Source: Aquiflexum sp041749095 (lineage in GTDB: Bacteria > Bacteroidota > Bacteroidia > Cytophagales > Cyclobacteriaceae). Taken from it: a stretch of 27,371 bases of DNA. The notes below the pieces were generated by a model. The model was not told where the DNA came from, searched no databases, and was given only the letters and a program-made list of their open reading frames with translations. How positions within the stretch are numbered: the stretch's first letter is position 1; every line of letters begins with the position of its first letter. The translations under genes and the position numbers were made by a program. Location: assembly GCF_041749095.1 (NCBI RefSeq), contig NZ_JBGTCA010000119.1:1-27371 (forward strand). Reading direction: 5' to 3'. This document shows, piece by piece, positions 8,614-17,119 of the stretch.

Positions 8614-9939
8614 ATGTTAGCAGTAATTCTTGTTTTTATCTTATTATCTATTTCAGTTATATTGATTAGATATAAAGGTGTTCTAGGTTGGGGAATGTTT
8701 TTCATGCTTTGTGGTTCGGTAACAGATTCGGCAGGGATTTTATACTTTATTGATTCTTTTTTTCCTTATTATAAAATTTTTATATGGCTAACTACATTTT
8801 CATTAATGTTTTATTCTATCTATTTAATCTTATTCAGGATCAGAAAGAGGGTTTTTATTTATTGGTATTTTTTACCATTTTCCCTCTCTTTACTTTTTGT
8901 CATAGGTTCAAAATTTGTCAATAATTATAGTTGGGCTGAAATAACAACCACCTTTATATTAAGTGGCATTCCCTTTTTTTTTATTTGGTATGTTGGGAGA
9001 TATTATAAAGGACAAAATCAATTAATAGTTTATCTGATTCTATTTCATTGTATTTCGGCTTTAATTATAATTGTAGGAAAATCAAGTTTATCAGAAATAA
9101 ATGGATTATCATATATTTATAGAGTAGATGAAGATTTTCAATTGTATGATTTTGAAAAATTAATTAATTCAAAATTATATTTTTTTAATTTTAACAAATA
9201 TGAGGTTCAAAAATTTGGACAATTTCACAATAGTAATGCTTTAGGTTTTTTTTCCATTGTTTCTATATGTGTTGGAATTGCCAGCTATTTTAGAATAGGA
9301 GATTTCGGTAGGGTAAATGAACATAAAATAATTGCAATAATGATTTTGATTATTTCAATTATATTATGGTTTAACTCTTTAACACGGGGTCCTTTAGTTT
9401 TTTTATTTTTGGTTTTTGCATATATCTATACTAGGCCTTGGAAGATCAGAAAAAATAAAGTTCCCTTTATATTGTTTTTACTATTTGGTCTGGTCGTTAT
9501 TGTAACTATTGAATTCAATGTTTTAAGCTTTATTTTACCTGATAAGGATAACGTATCCGTGACTTCCAGATTTGTTGGTTACATAAATGGATTTAATGCT
9601 ATTTCAAACAATCCTTTATGGGGTCAAAAATTTGATGGGTCTCCGCCTCATATTTATCCATTGAAAATAGCTTCTTATTATGGAGTTCCTGCCGGATTGT
9701 TAATATTCATTCCTATAGTTCACCTAACTTATTGCACGATCAGGATTTTTATCAAAGAAATTTCTCTGAAAAAAATTAATGAATCAACTTTTGCAATGAT
9801 GCTTTTAGCAACTTTACTAGGTGTATATATTACTAATGGAACTGTAAGTAATGTTTTATTTGGGATAATAATGGCTGAAATATTAATCAGAATTAACTTA
9901 ATAAAGGAAGATAATCAAGAAAAGGATTCCGCCTTTTAA
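8614..9939 (+). CDS. Polysaccharide polymerase, Wzy/O-antigen ligase-like
   Basis: This is a predicted inner-membrane polymerase that joins flipped repeat units into chains. The 441 residues show roughly 10-12 membrane helices and a larger periplasmic loop at about residues 150-200. The segment WFNSLTRGPLVFLFLVFAYIY, with an arginine at a helix start, and a later GSPPHIYPLKIASYYGVPAGLL (the family's H-N/I-x-Y-L...G-x-x-G-type loop) are the usual Wzy/WaaL features. Sequence conservation in the family is poor, so the call rests on topology, these motifs and its place directly after wzx. The gene is very AT-rich. A 96-bp gap without recognisable signals separates it from the next glycosyltransferase. 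Confidence 0.8.
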   Translation: MLAVILVFILLSISVILIRYKGVLGWGMFFMLCGSVTDSAGILYFIDSFFPYYKIFIWLTTFSLMFYSIYLILFRIRKRVFIYWYFLPFSLSLLFVIGSKFVNNYSWAEITTTFILSGIPFFFIWYVGRYYKGQNQLIVYLILFHCISALIIIVGKSSLSEINGLSYIYRVDEDFQLYDFEKLINSKLYFFNFNKYEVQKFGQFHNSNALGFFSIVSICVGIASYFRIGDFGRVNEHKIIAIMILIISIILWFNSLTRGPLVFLFLVFAYIYTRPWKIRKNKVPFILFLLFGLVVIVTIEFNVLSFILPDKDNVSVTSRFVGYINGFNAISNNPLWGQKFDGSPPHIYPLKIASYYGVPAGLLIFIPIVHLTYCTIRIFIKEISLKKINESTFAMMLLATLLGVYITNGTVSNVLFGIIMAEILIRINLIKEDNQEKDSAF

Positions 9940-10035
9940 AAAACTTATCCTTAGCAAAATGAATTCAAGAGGAATTTAGGTGAATCCAGTATGGTCGAGT
10001 GAATTTTAATTTTTTCAAACCCAAATAAAACTAAG

Positions 10036-11175
10036 TTGAAAATTATTTATATAGGAGAATTTGATTTTAAGGAGAATCTGACTGCATCCACAGTTCGGAT
10101 AATTAACAATTGCAAATCGATCCGTTTGGAAAAAAATTTTGAGGTTAAGATTTTGGGGTATTCCAATACCCCCCATTTAAATTTAGAAGGGTTTGATATA
10201 CATAATGTAAAAAGAGGAAAACGATATTTAGAGAAGCTTTTTCTTTATATTTTTCGTGGAATAGCATTTTGTTGGTTATTACAAAAGATGAAAAAGAATC
10301 CGGAAACATTAGTGTACTATGGATCTTCTTTAAGGATACTTGTTCCTTTATGGATTTATTCCAGAATAAAAGGCATAAAATTAGTTGTAGATACTGTGGA
10401 ATGGTATGATTACTCTCACCTACCATTTGGCAAGTATGGGCCTATGGCTTGGGATGTTCATATTGCCATGACTATGATGATTCCAAAATGCGATGGTGTG
10501 ATTGCGATAAGCAGACTACTTAAAAAATATTACCAAAATAAAGGGCTGCCTACAGTAAGAGTTCCCATCCTTTTTGATAAAGATATAACTCCACAAAACC
10601 AACATTCAGAGATCAAATTGAATCCAGATTTCCTGAATTTAGTTTATGCGGGATTTCCCGGAAAAAAAGACTTCATTTTTAATGTGATAGATGCTGTTCG
10701 CACTATCAATAAGGACGAAAAAAAAATAGAATTCCATATTCTAGGTATGAATGACAGTGAATTGGAATCTATGTATGGGAAACATCCCGGAGACAGCGTT
10801 AAAACTTATGGAAAACGACCAAGGACATTTGTGAACAATTTTCTTAGTTCAGCAGATTATTCAGTATTGTTTAGGCCTACAAAACGCTATGCCATGGCCG
10901 GGTTTCCGACAAAATTCGTTGAAAGCCTGAGTATGGGTTTGCCTGTTCTGGCTAATCTTACGAGTGATTTGGAAATGTACCTCAAAGATGGCTATAATGG
11001 ATTAATTGCCGAAGACCATCAAGTGGAATCCATAATATCGACGCTCTACAGGGCATTGGAAATAGACAAAGAAAGTTATCGGAATATGAAAGCAAATGCA
11101 CGAATATCTGCTGAAACCTATTTTGACTATCACAATTTTTCTAAGAAATTCTCCGGATTTTTCTCCGGGATTTAG
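10036..11175 (+). CDS. Glycosyltransferase, GT4-like (GT-B fold), with a TTG start
   Basis: It is likely a cytoplasmic, membrane-associated glycosyltransferase that adds one sugar of the repeat unit. The 379-residue protein begins KIIYIGEFDF, a normal first strand of a GT-B fold. No ATG occurs in frame between the upstream stop at 10000 and this point, so the TTG at 10036 is the probable start. The C-terminal half has LVYAGFPGKKDF, then KTYGKRPRTFVNNFLSSADY and the donor-site stretch FPTKFVESLSMGLPVLANL, corresponding to the E-x7-E region of GT4 enzymes. A hydrophobic segment near residues 70-85 (FLYIFRGIAFCWLL) could mediate membrane contact. Donor and acceptor are unknown. The next glycosyltransferase starts 18 bp downstream. 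Confidence 0.8.
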   Translation: MKIIYIGEFDFKENLTASTVRIINNCKSIRLEKNFEVKILGYSNTPHLNLEGFDIHNVKRGKRYLEKLFLYIFRGIAFCWLLQKMKKNPETLVYYGSSLRILVPLWIYSRIKGIKLVVDTVEWYDYSHLPFGKYGPMAWDVHIAMTMMIPKCDGVIAISRLLKKYYQNKGLPTVRVPILFDKDITPQNQHSEIKLNPDFLNLVYAGFPGKKDFIFNVIDAVRTINKDEKKIEFHILGMNDSELESMYGKHPGDSVKTYGKRPRTFVNNFLSSADYSVLFRPTKRYAMAGFPTKFVESLSMGLPVLANLTSDLEMYLKDGYNGLIAEDHQVESIISTLYRALEIDKESYRNMKANARISAETYFDYHNFSKKFSGFFSGI

Positions 11176-11193
11176 TGGATTTATAATTCTTAG

Positions 11194-12309
11194 ATGAAGC
11201 TTACTACCAATCAAAAGAGTGTATTAATTATGTCACCACTGCCTCCTCCAGTTGGCGGCATGGCTTCTTGGTCCACTCACTTATTAACTTATTTGGCGGA
11301 ATTTGGATATCCGGAAACATTTCATTTGGATACCGCCATCAGATCCAGGAATGTTACTGATATTGGTAATTTGGCACGAATTTCCAATGGAGTTTTAGAT
11401 GCCATCCGTATAGTTAGGTTAGCTTTCTCCAAAATCCGGAGGGTTCGACCTCACGCTGTACATCTAACGACTTCAGCTTCTTTTGGGCTTTTAAGGGATA
11501 TTTTAGTAGCGTTTATCTGTAAAGTTTTTAAAGCGAAATTAATTGTTCATTTCAGATTTGGTCGAATCCCGGAATTGTCACAGATCCGTAATTGGGAGTG
11601 GCATTTAGTGGCCTTATTAACAAAAATGTCAAATGATGTGATAGTTTTGGATAGAAAATCTTTTCATGCACTAGCAGCGATTAACCAAAAATTTCAACTA
11701 CATCAAATACCAAATCCCTGTTCTTCCGATTTGGAAGAAATAGCGAAATCCAAAACCACTTCCAAAAGAAATAATGATTTTGTTTTTATTGGTCATCTTA
11801 TAAGGGAAAAAGGGATATTTGAGCTTGTTGAAGCCTTTTCAAGTTTTACACATCCTCCAAATCTCAGACTAGTTGGGCCTGTGGAATCTGAGGTAAAAGA
11901 ATTACTGACAGTTATTGCAAGTAAAAAAGAAAAGGGAAATTGGTTGTCATTTGAAGGAATTTTAGGAAAATTCGAAATCTATTCCATCCTGAAAGCCAGT
12001 GCGGCTTTGATACTCCCATCGTATGCGGAGGGATTTCCCAATGTAGTTCTGGAAGCGATGGCCTGTGGATGTCCGGTTTTGGCAACTGATGTAGGGGCAA
12101 TTTCTGAGATGTTGGATTTTCCTGGAGAATTGGCATCAGGTCTGTGTTTTAAGCCTAGAGATGTGGATGAAATTAAAAAAGTGGTTGAAAAAGTTAATGA
12201 TGGAAAAGTTGATCTCAATCTAATGTCAGAAATGGGTAAGAGAAAGGTGTTGGAAGTTTATACCATGAAATCGATCATTATTGAATACGAAAAACTCTGG
12301 AATAATTAA
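11194..12309 (+). CDS. Glycosyltransferase family 4 protein
   Basis: This is a retaining GT-B glycosyltransferase predicted to act on the lipid-linked repeat unit in the cytoplasm. The 371 residues start with VLIMSPLPPPVGGMASWSTHL, the acceptor-side glycine loop found in many GT4 enzymes. The C-terminal domain shows FVFIGHLIREKGIFELVEAF and the classical E-x7-E element EGFPNVVLEAMACGCPVLAT, which binds the nucleotide-sugar. The gene lies 18 bp after one glycosyltransferase and 18 bp before capE, clearly within one transcription unit. The transferred sugar cannot be predicted from sequence. The call as a GT4 enzyme is secure; the substrate is not. Confidence 0.9.
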   Translation: MKLTTNQKSVLIMSPLPPPVGGMASWSTHLLTYLAEFGYPETFHLDTAIRSRNVTDIGNLARISNGVLDAIRIVRLAFSKIRRVRPHAVHLTTSASFGLLRDILVAFICKVFKAKLIVHFRFGRIPELSQIRNWEWHLVALLTKMSNDVIVLDRKSFHALAAINQKFQLHQIPNPCSSDLEEIAKSKTTSKRNNDFVFIGHLIREKGIFELVEAFSSFTHPPNLRLVGPVESEVKELLTVIASKKEKGNWLSFEGILGKFEIYSILKASAALILPSYAEGFPNVVLEAMACGCPVLATDVGAISEMLDFPGELASGLCFKPRDVDEIKKVVEKVNDGKVDLNLMSEMGKRKVLEVYTMKSIIIEYEKLWNN

Positions 12310-12327
12310 TCAAATTTTACAACTACA

Positions 12328-13368
12328 ATGTTAAAAAGCAAAAAACTACTCATCACAGGAGGAACAGGTTCCTTTGGAAATGCTGTATTGAATAGATTTA
12401 AAAATTCTGATATGTTCAATGAAATCAGAATTTTCAGTAGAGATGAAAAAAAACAAGATGATCTCAGAAAAAAAATAAACGATCCAAAAGTTAAATTTTA
12501 TATCGGTGACGCAAGGGATTTAGCGAGTGTTGAGAATGTTGTAAAAGGTGTTGATTACATATTCCATGCAGCAGCTTTAAAGCAAGTTCCTTCTTGTGAG
12601 TTTTTTCCTCTCGAAGCAGTTAAAACCAATATATTTGGAACAGACAATGTACTCTCAGCAGCAGAAAAATTTGAAGTAAATCGTGTGGTGGTACTGAGTA
12701 CGGACAAAGCTGCTTATCCCATCAATGCCATGGGAATGTCCAAAGCAATGATGGAAAAGGTGATGGTAGCAAAATCACGAAATCTTGATGATTCAAAATC
12801 AATTTTTTGTGGCACCAGATATGGAAATGTCATGGCTTCGAGGGGTTCGGTAATTCCACTATTTATTGACCAGATTAAATCAGGAAACTCTTTGACAATC
12901 ACAGATCCAAATATGACAAGGTTTATGATGACCTTAGAAGATGCTGTTGACCTCGTTTGGTTCGCATTTGAAAATAGCCATCAAGGGGACTTGTTTGTTC
13001 AAAAAGCCCCAGCTGCCACTATAGAGGTTTTGGCCAAGGCCCTTTTGGAGTTATACAATGCTTCCAACGAGATCAAAGTCATAGGAACCCGTCATGGCGA
13101 AAAGTTGTATGAAACCTTGGTAAATAGGGAAGATATGGTGAAAGCAATAGACATGGGTGATTATTATAGAATTCCTGCCGATACAAGAGATCTTAATTAT
13201 GCCCAATTTTTTTCAGAAGGCGAACCAAATGTTTCCAACTTTGAAGAATATCATTCCCACAATACAAGGAGATTAGATATTGAGGGAATGAAAAAATTGC
13301 TTTTCAAACTCCCGATCATAAGAAAAGAGATCTTGGGAGAAACCGATGTAGAACAATATCCGGATTGA
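12328..13368 (+). CDS. capE: UDP-GlcNAc 4,6-dehydratase/5-epimerase, CapE/FnlA/WbjB family
   Basis: First enzyme of UDP-N-acetyl-L-fucosamine synthesis: it removes water from UDP-GlcNAc and inverts C5 to give the L-arabino-4-hexulose intermediate. The 346 residues match the family. The NADP-binding motif is TGGTGSFG (residues 10-17), and FSRDEKKQDDLR is diagnostic for the CapE group. The active site has STDKA (S124-K127) and MGMSK (M135, K139), where methionine replaces the usual SDR tyrosine, as in CapE and FlaA1 relatives. RYGNVMASRGSVIP and LTITDPNMTRFMM complete the family pattern. capF follows after seven bases and capG follows capF, giving the full three-gene pathway in order. Confidence 0.95.
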   Translation: MLKSKKLLITGGTGSFGNAVLNRFKNSDMFNEIRIFSRDEKKQDDLRKKINDPKVKFYIGDARDLASVENVVKGVDYIFHAAALKQVPSCEFFPLEAVKTNIFGTDNVLSAAEKFEVNRVVVLSTDKAAYPINAMGMSKAMMEKVMVAKSRNLDDSKSIFCGTRYGNVMASRGSVIPLFIDQIKSGNSLTITDPNMTRFMMTLEDAVDLVWFAFENSHQGDLFVQKAPAATIEVLAKALLELYNASNEIKVIGTRHGEKLYETLVNREDMVKAIDMGDYYRIPADTRDLNYAQFFSEGEPNVSNFEEYHSHNTRRLDIEGMKKLLFKLPIIRKEILGETDVEQYPD

Positions 13369-13375
13369 TAAAGAT

Positions 13376-14497
13376 ATGGCTATGAGAATTGGAATTACCG
13401 GTCAAAATGGTTTTGTTGGAACCCACCTTTTTAATACGCTTGGTTTGTTTCCTGATGAATTTGAAAGGATTGAATTTAATAGGGAATGTTTTTTGGACGA
13501 AGAAGTCCTCGATACATTTGTAAAAAAGTGCGATGTCATAGTTCATTTGGCAGCCCTGAATAGGCATAATGATCCAGAAGTAATTTATTCAACCAACATC
13601 AATCTTGTTGAACAACTAATTAGCTCCTTTGGTAGAACTGGAAGTAAGCCCCATGTTTTGATTTCATCTTCAACCCAAGAGGAAAAAGACAATCTATATG
13701 GAAAATCAAAAAAAGCAGGAAGAGAACTCCTTGCTAATTGGGCAAAAAAGAACGGTGCCATTTTTACAGGTTTGATAATACCAAATGTTTTTGGACCATT
13801 TGGTAATCCATTCTACAATTCAGTAGTGGCGACTTTTGCCCATCAGGTAAGTAGGGGTGAGATTCCAAAAATAGAAGTAGATGGAGATTTGAAATTGATC
13901 TATGTCGGCGAGATGGTTGAAACTATCCTTGAATTGATCAGAACACGAAGGGGTAATCCCTCCTATAGTGTTGGACAAACCTCAGAAGCCAAAGTTTCTG
14001 AAATATTGCTATTACTCCAAAAATTTAAATCGGAATACCAGGACCAAGGAGTAATTCCGCAAATTTTAAACGATTTTGAACATAACCTGTTCAATACTTT
14101 TAGGTGTTACATGGATGTTGAAAATTCTTTTCCCCGTAAATTTACCGAACACAAAGATGCAAGAGGTGCTTTTGTTGAAGTTATCCGATTGGGAATAGGA
14201 GGTCAGGTATCTTTCTCCACTACTGTATCTGGAATTACAAGGGGAAACCATTTTCATACCAGGAAAATAGAGCGTTTTGCGGTTATCAAAGGCAAGGCAC
14301 TGATCCAACTTAGGAAAATAGGGACTGATAAAGTTTTGGATTTTTATCTTGATGGAAATGAGCCTGCTTATGTGGATATGCCCATTTGGTACACTCATAA
14401 TATCAAAAATATTGGAGAGGAAGATTTGTACACAATTTTCTGGATAAATGAGCATTATGACCCATCCAATCCTGACACCTATTTTGAAACTGTTTGA
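13376..14497 (+). CDS. capF: Bifunctional C3-epimerase/C4-reductase CapF (SDR plus cupin)
   Basis: Second enzyme of the UDP-L-FucNAc pathway: the cupin domain epimerises C3 and the SDR domain reduces the C4 ketone, giving UDP-N-acetyl-6-deoxy-L-talosamine. The 373 residues compare with about 369 in the staphylococcal enzyme. The N-terminal SDR domain has GITGQNGFVGTHL and the catalytic Y108-x3-K112 (YGKSK). The C-terminal cupin, from about residue 255, carries the metal-site HFH (H292, H294) followed by GKALIQLRKIGTDKV and later WYTHNIKN. Two ATG codons (13376 and 13382) are both acceptable starts; I keep the first. It starts seven bases after the capE stop. Confidence 0.95.
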   Translation: MAMRIGITGQNGFVGTHLFNTLGLFPDEFERIEFNRECFLDEEVLDTFVKKCDVIVHLAALNRHNDPEVIYSTNINLVEQLISSFGRTGSKPHVLISSSTQEEKDNLYGKSKKAGRELLANWAKKNGAIFTGLIIPNVFGPFGNPFYNSVVATFAHQVSRGEIPKIEVDGDLKLIYVGEMVETILELIRTRRGNPSYSVGQTSEAKVSEILLLLQKFKSEYQDQGVIPQILNDFEHNLFNTFRCYMDVENSFPRKFTEHKDARGAFVEVIRLGIGGQVSFSTTVSGITRGNHFHTRKIERFAVIKGKALIQLRKIGTDKVLDFYLDGNEPAYVDMPIWYTHNIKNIGEEDLYTIFWINEHYDPSNPDTYFETV

Positions 14498-14537
14498 ATT
14501 TTTTTGAATCTATACTTTAAAAGCTGATTAAACTTAT

Positions 14538-15671
14538 ATGAAAAGATTAAAAGTAATGACCGTAGTCGGTACCAGACCGGAAATCATTCGATTATCGAGG
14601 GTATTGACTGCCTTAGATGAATCAGAAGCTATCGATCATATTTTAGTTCATACAGGACAGAATTATGATTATGAATTGAACCAAATATTTTTCGAAGATC
14701 TTCAGATCAGGAAGCCTGATTATTTTTTAGACGCTGCCGGTTCCACAGCTACAGAAACGGTAGGACAGATTTTGATCAAAATTGATCCCTTGTTAGAACA
14801 ACTAAAACCGGATGCATTTCTGGTTTTGGGAGATACCAATAGTTGTCTTTGTGCCATTCCTGCCAAAAAGAGACATATACCCATTTTCCATATGGAGGCC
14901 GGAAACAGATGCTTTGACCAAAGGGTACCTGAAGAAACCAACAGGAAAATTGTGGATCATATTTCGGACATCAACCTTACTTACAGTGATATAGCAAGAG
15001 AATACCTCCTGCGTGAAGGCCTTCCTGCGGACAGGATTATCAAAACCGGTTCGCCAATGTACGAGGTTCTGAATTTTCATTTAAACAGTATTATTAATTC
15101 CGATATTATATCAAGGTTAGGTTTGGATAAAGGAAAATTCTTTGTGGTATCCTCTCATCGGGAAGAAAATATCAATAGCGAGAAAAACTTTAAAGGATTA
15201 ATTGAAAGTCTTAATTTCCTGGCTGATAAATATCAATATCCGATTATTGTCAGCACACATCCAAGAACCAGGAAAATGATTGAATCAAGAGGTGTTAAAG
15301 TACACCCTCTTATTCAATTGTTAAAACCACTTGGGTTTATCGATTATAACGCTTTGCAGATGAACTCATTTGCGGTACTTTCTGATAGTGGGACTATATC
15401 AGAGGAATCTTCAATTCTGAATTTCCGGGCATTGAATATAAGAGATGCACACGAAAGGCCGGAAGCGATGGAAGAGGCCTCTGTTATGATGGTAGGGATG
15501 AATACTGAGAGGATTATTCAGGGAATAATCCAGCTTGAGCAACAGCAAATTGGTGAAAGCAGAAACTTTAGAAAGGTAGCTGATTACAGTATGCCAAATG
15601 TGTCTGCCAAAATGGTCAGAATTATTATTTCTTATGTTGACTATATTAAAAGGGTAGTATGGAGCGAGTAA
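14538..15671 (+). CDS. capG: UDP-sugar C2-epimerase CapG/FnlC (UDP-GlcNAc 2-epimerase family)
   Basis: Third enzyme of the UDP-L-FucNAc pathway: it inverts C2 of UDP-N-acetyl-6-deoxy-L-talosamine to give UDP-N-acetyl-L-fucosamine. It belongs to the non-hydrolysing UDP-GlcNAc 2-epimerase fold (GT-B-like, 377 residues). Visible family motifs are TVVGTRPEIIRLSRV at the N-terminus, HTGQNYDYELNQIFF, LGDTNSCL, the CapG-type EAGNRCFDQRVPEETNRK, VSSHREENI and SDSGTISEESSI near the C-terminus. Context settles CapG rather than WecB, because capE and capF directly precede it. The next glycosyltransferase gene overlaps its end by 13 bases, suggesting translational coupling. Confidence 0.94.
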   Translation: MKRLKVMTVVGTRPEIIRLSRVLTALDESEAIDHILVHTGQNYDYELNQIFFEDLQIRKPDYFLDAAGSTATETVGQILIKIDPLLEQLKPDAFLVLGDTNSCLCAIPAKKRHIPIFHMEAGNRCFDQRVPEETNRKIVDHISDINLTYSDIAREYLLREGLPADRIIKTGSPMYEVLNFHLNSIINSDIISRLGLDKGKFFVVSSHREENINSEKNFKGLIESLNFLADKYQYPIIVSTHPRTRKMIESRGVKVHPLIQLLKPLGFIDYNALQMNSFAVLSDSGTISEESSILNFRALNIRDAHERPEAMEEASVMMVGMNTERIIQGIIQLEQQQIGESRNFRKVADYSMPNVSAKMVRIIISYVDYIKRVVWSE

Positions 15672-16915
15672 AAAAGAGAGTATTAATCCATAGTATAGTT
15701 TTTTCTCCCGATGGAGTTTCAACAGCCTATATATATAATGATATAGCATTAAAGCTTCATTCTGAAGGCTTAGAGGTTATTGTGCTTACGACAACTCCAC
15801 ATTACAATCGTGTTGATGAGGAACTTAATAAGCAAATCTTAATAAAAAAATTTGGGGGTTTATTTTACCAAAGTAGTTATAATGGCATTAAAGTTTATCA
15901 TGTCCCTCAAAAAAAATTTAAAAGCATATTTCTAAGAGGTCTTGGAATGGTGTATTGGCATTTTGTTTCAATGTTCATTAGTATCTTTCTTAAGAGAATA
16001 AATGTGGTCATTAGCCCATCCCCACCTTTAACCATAGGTGTAATTTCAATACTGATCGCAAAAATTAAAGGTGCAAAAAGTATTTATAATGTACAGGAGA
16101 TTTACCCTGATTTATATTTTCGTCAAGAAAATTTGAAATTTAAGCCTCTTGTAAATTTTTTAAAATGGTTGGAGAAATGGATTTACAATAACTCTGACTC
16201 AATTATAACAATAGATGAAGTATTTTACAATAAAATAGCTGATAGAATCGATCAGACTGAAAAGCTAAAAATTATTCCAAATTTTGTTGATACTGATTTA
16301 TATTTTCCAATAGTACCAAAGGATTTGGATCAGACAATTTTTCCTGATAAAACAAATACTTTAAAATTGATGTATGCAGGTAATATTGGTCATGCACAAC
16401 ATTGGGAACCTTTACTTGAGGTTTCTAAAAAATGTCAGGATATACCGGTTGAATTTTGGGTCGTGGGGGAAGGAGTATTGAAAATTTGGTTGGTTGAAAA
16501 AGTAAATGAAATGAATTTGACCAATGTTCATATTGTGGATTATCAGCCCCGTTATTTAATGCCTCAATTAATTGCATATGCTGATTTACACTTTATTTTC
16601 ATGGAACCTACATTGCAATATGAGGGCTTTCCTTCGAAAGTTTATACAATATTGGCTTGTCAAAAATCATTACTCGTTCTATCTGGGACAAATACTCCTT
16701 TGTCAAATTTTTTATTGGAAACAAACACTTCTTTTTTAATAACTGAACAAGAAAAAGTAAAGAAAAGTAATGAAGTATTTGTGTTGTTGAAAGAACTATT
16801 AACCAATAAAGACAAGTTAATTGAAATGGGGAGGAACGGATTTGAGCTTGTAAATAAAAAATATTCAAAAAAAATAATAACAAATAAATATTCTGAATTA
16901 ATTAAATCCATTTAA
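15659..16915 (+). CDS. wbuB: WbuB-like glycosyltransferase, probable L-FucNAc transferase
   Basis: This is a GT4-type glycosyltransferase of 418 residues. It resembles the WbuB group: VLIHSIVFSPDGVSTAYIYN at the N-terminus, then VLTTTPHYN, ISPSPPLTIGVISILIA, YNVQEIYPDLYF, IPNFVDTDLYFP, LMYAGNIGHAQHWEPLL, and a donor-site region FPSKVYTILACQKSLLVLS. In enteric O-antigen clusters wbuB follows the fnlABC genes and its product is assigned as the L-FucNAc transferase; the same order here (capEFG then this gene, overlapping capG by 13 bases) supports that role by analogy. The downstream half becomes markedly AT-rich. It is the last polysaccharide gene before the IS, about 85 bp away, and no initiating transferase follows. 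Confidence 0.82.
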   Translation: MERVKKRVLIHSIVFSPDGVSTAYIYNDIALKLHSEGLEVIVLTTTPHYNRVDEELNKQILIKKFGGLFYQSSYNGIKVYHVPQKKFKSIFLRGLGMVYWHFVSMFISIFLKRINVVISPSPPLTIGVISILIAKIKGAKSIYNVQEIYPDLYFRQENLKFKPLVNFLKWLEKWIYNNSDSIITIDEVFYNKIADRIDQTEKLKIIPNFVDTDLYFPIVPKDLDQTIFPDKTNTLKLMYAGNIGHAQHWEPLLEVSKKCQDIPVEFWVVGEGVLKIWLVEKVNEMNLTNVHIVDYQPRYLMPQLIAYADLHFIFMEPTLQYEGFPSKVYTILACQKSLLVLSGTNTPLSNFLLETNTSFLITEQEKVKKSNEVFVLLKELLTNKDKLIEMGRNGFELVNKKYSKKIITNKYSELIKSI

Positions 16916-17055
16916 AATTGTAGATTTTTTATTCTATCACAATAATATAGTTCCGTGATTCTCCAAGCAATTACTGTGATATTGTTATATAATACTACTG
17001 GTGTCCGAGAAAATCCAGCAGTAAATTTTTAGGTCTTGGAATAATACAAATTTAA

Positions 17056-17081
17056 GGATGAGGCTTTGAAAAGCCCCATCC
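17056..17081 (+). promoter_or_regulatory. GC-rich hairpin in the transposase leader
   Basis: GGATGAGGCTTT (17056-17067) pairs with AAAGCCCCATCC (17070-17081) at 11 of 12 positions with a two-base loop. It lies between the left end of the IS and the transposase ATG 39 bases further on. In IS10 and IS231 comparable leader hairpins form only in read-through transcripts and block transposase translation (known for those elements); the same role here is inference. Confidence 0.55.
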
Positions 17082-17119
17082 TCTGGCTAATGTTGTAATC
17101 TCTACAAAACAACCAAGCC

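Noticed and set aside
16937..17000. Possible hairpin or IS remnant left of the IS (ATCAC ... GTGAT)
   Set aside because: Only five pairing bases; no longer pairing or repeat match to the right flank.
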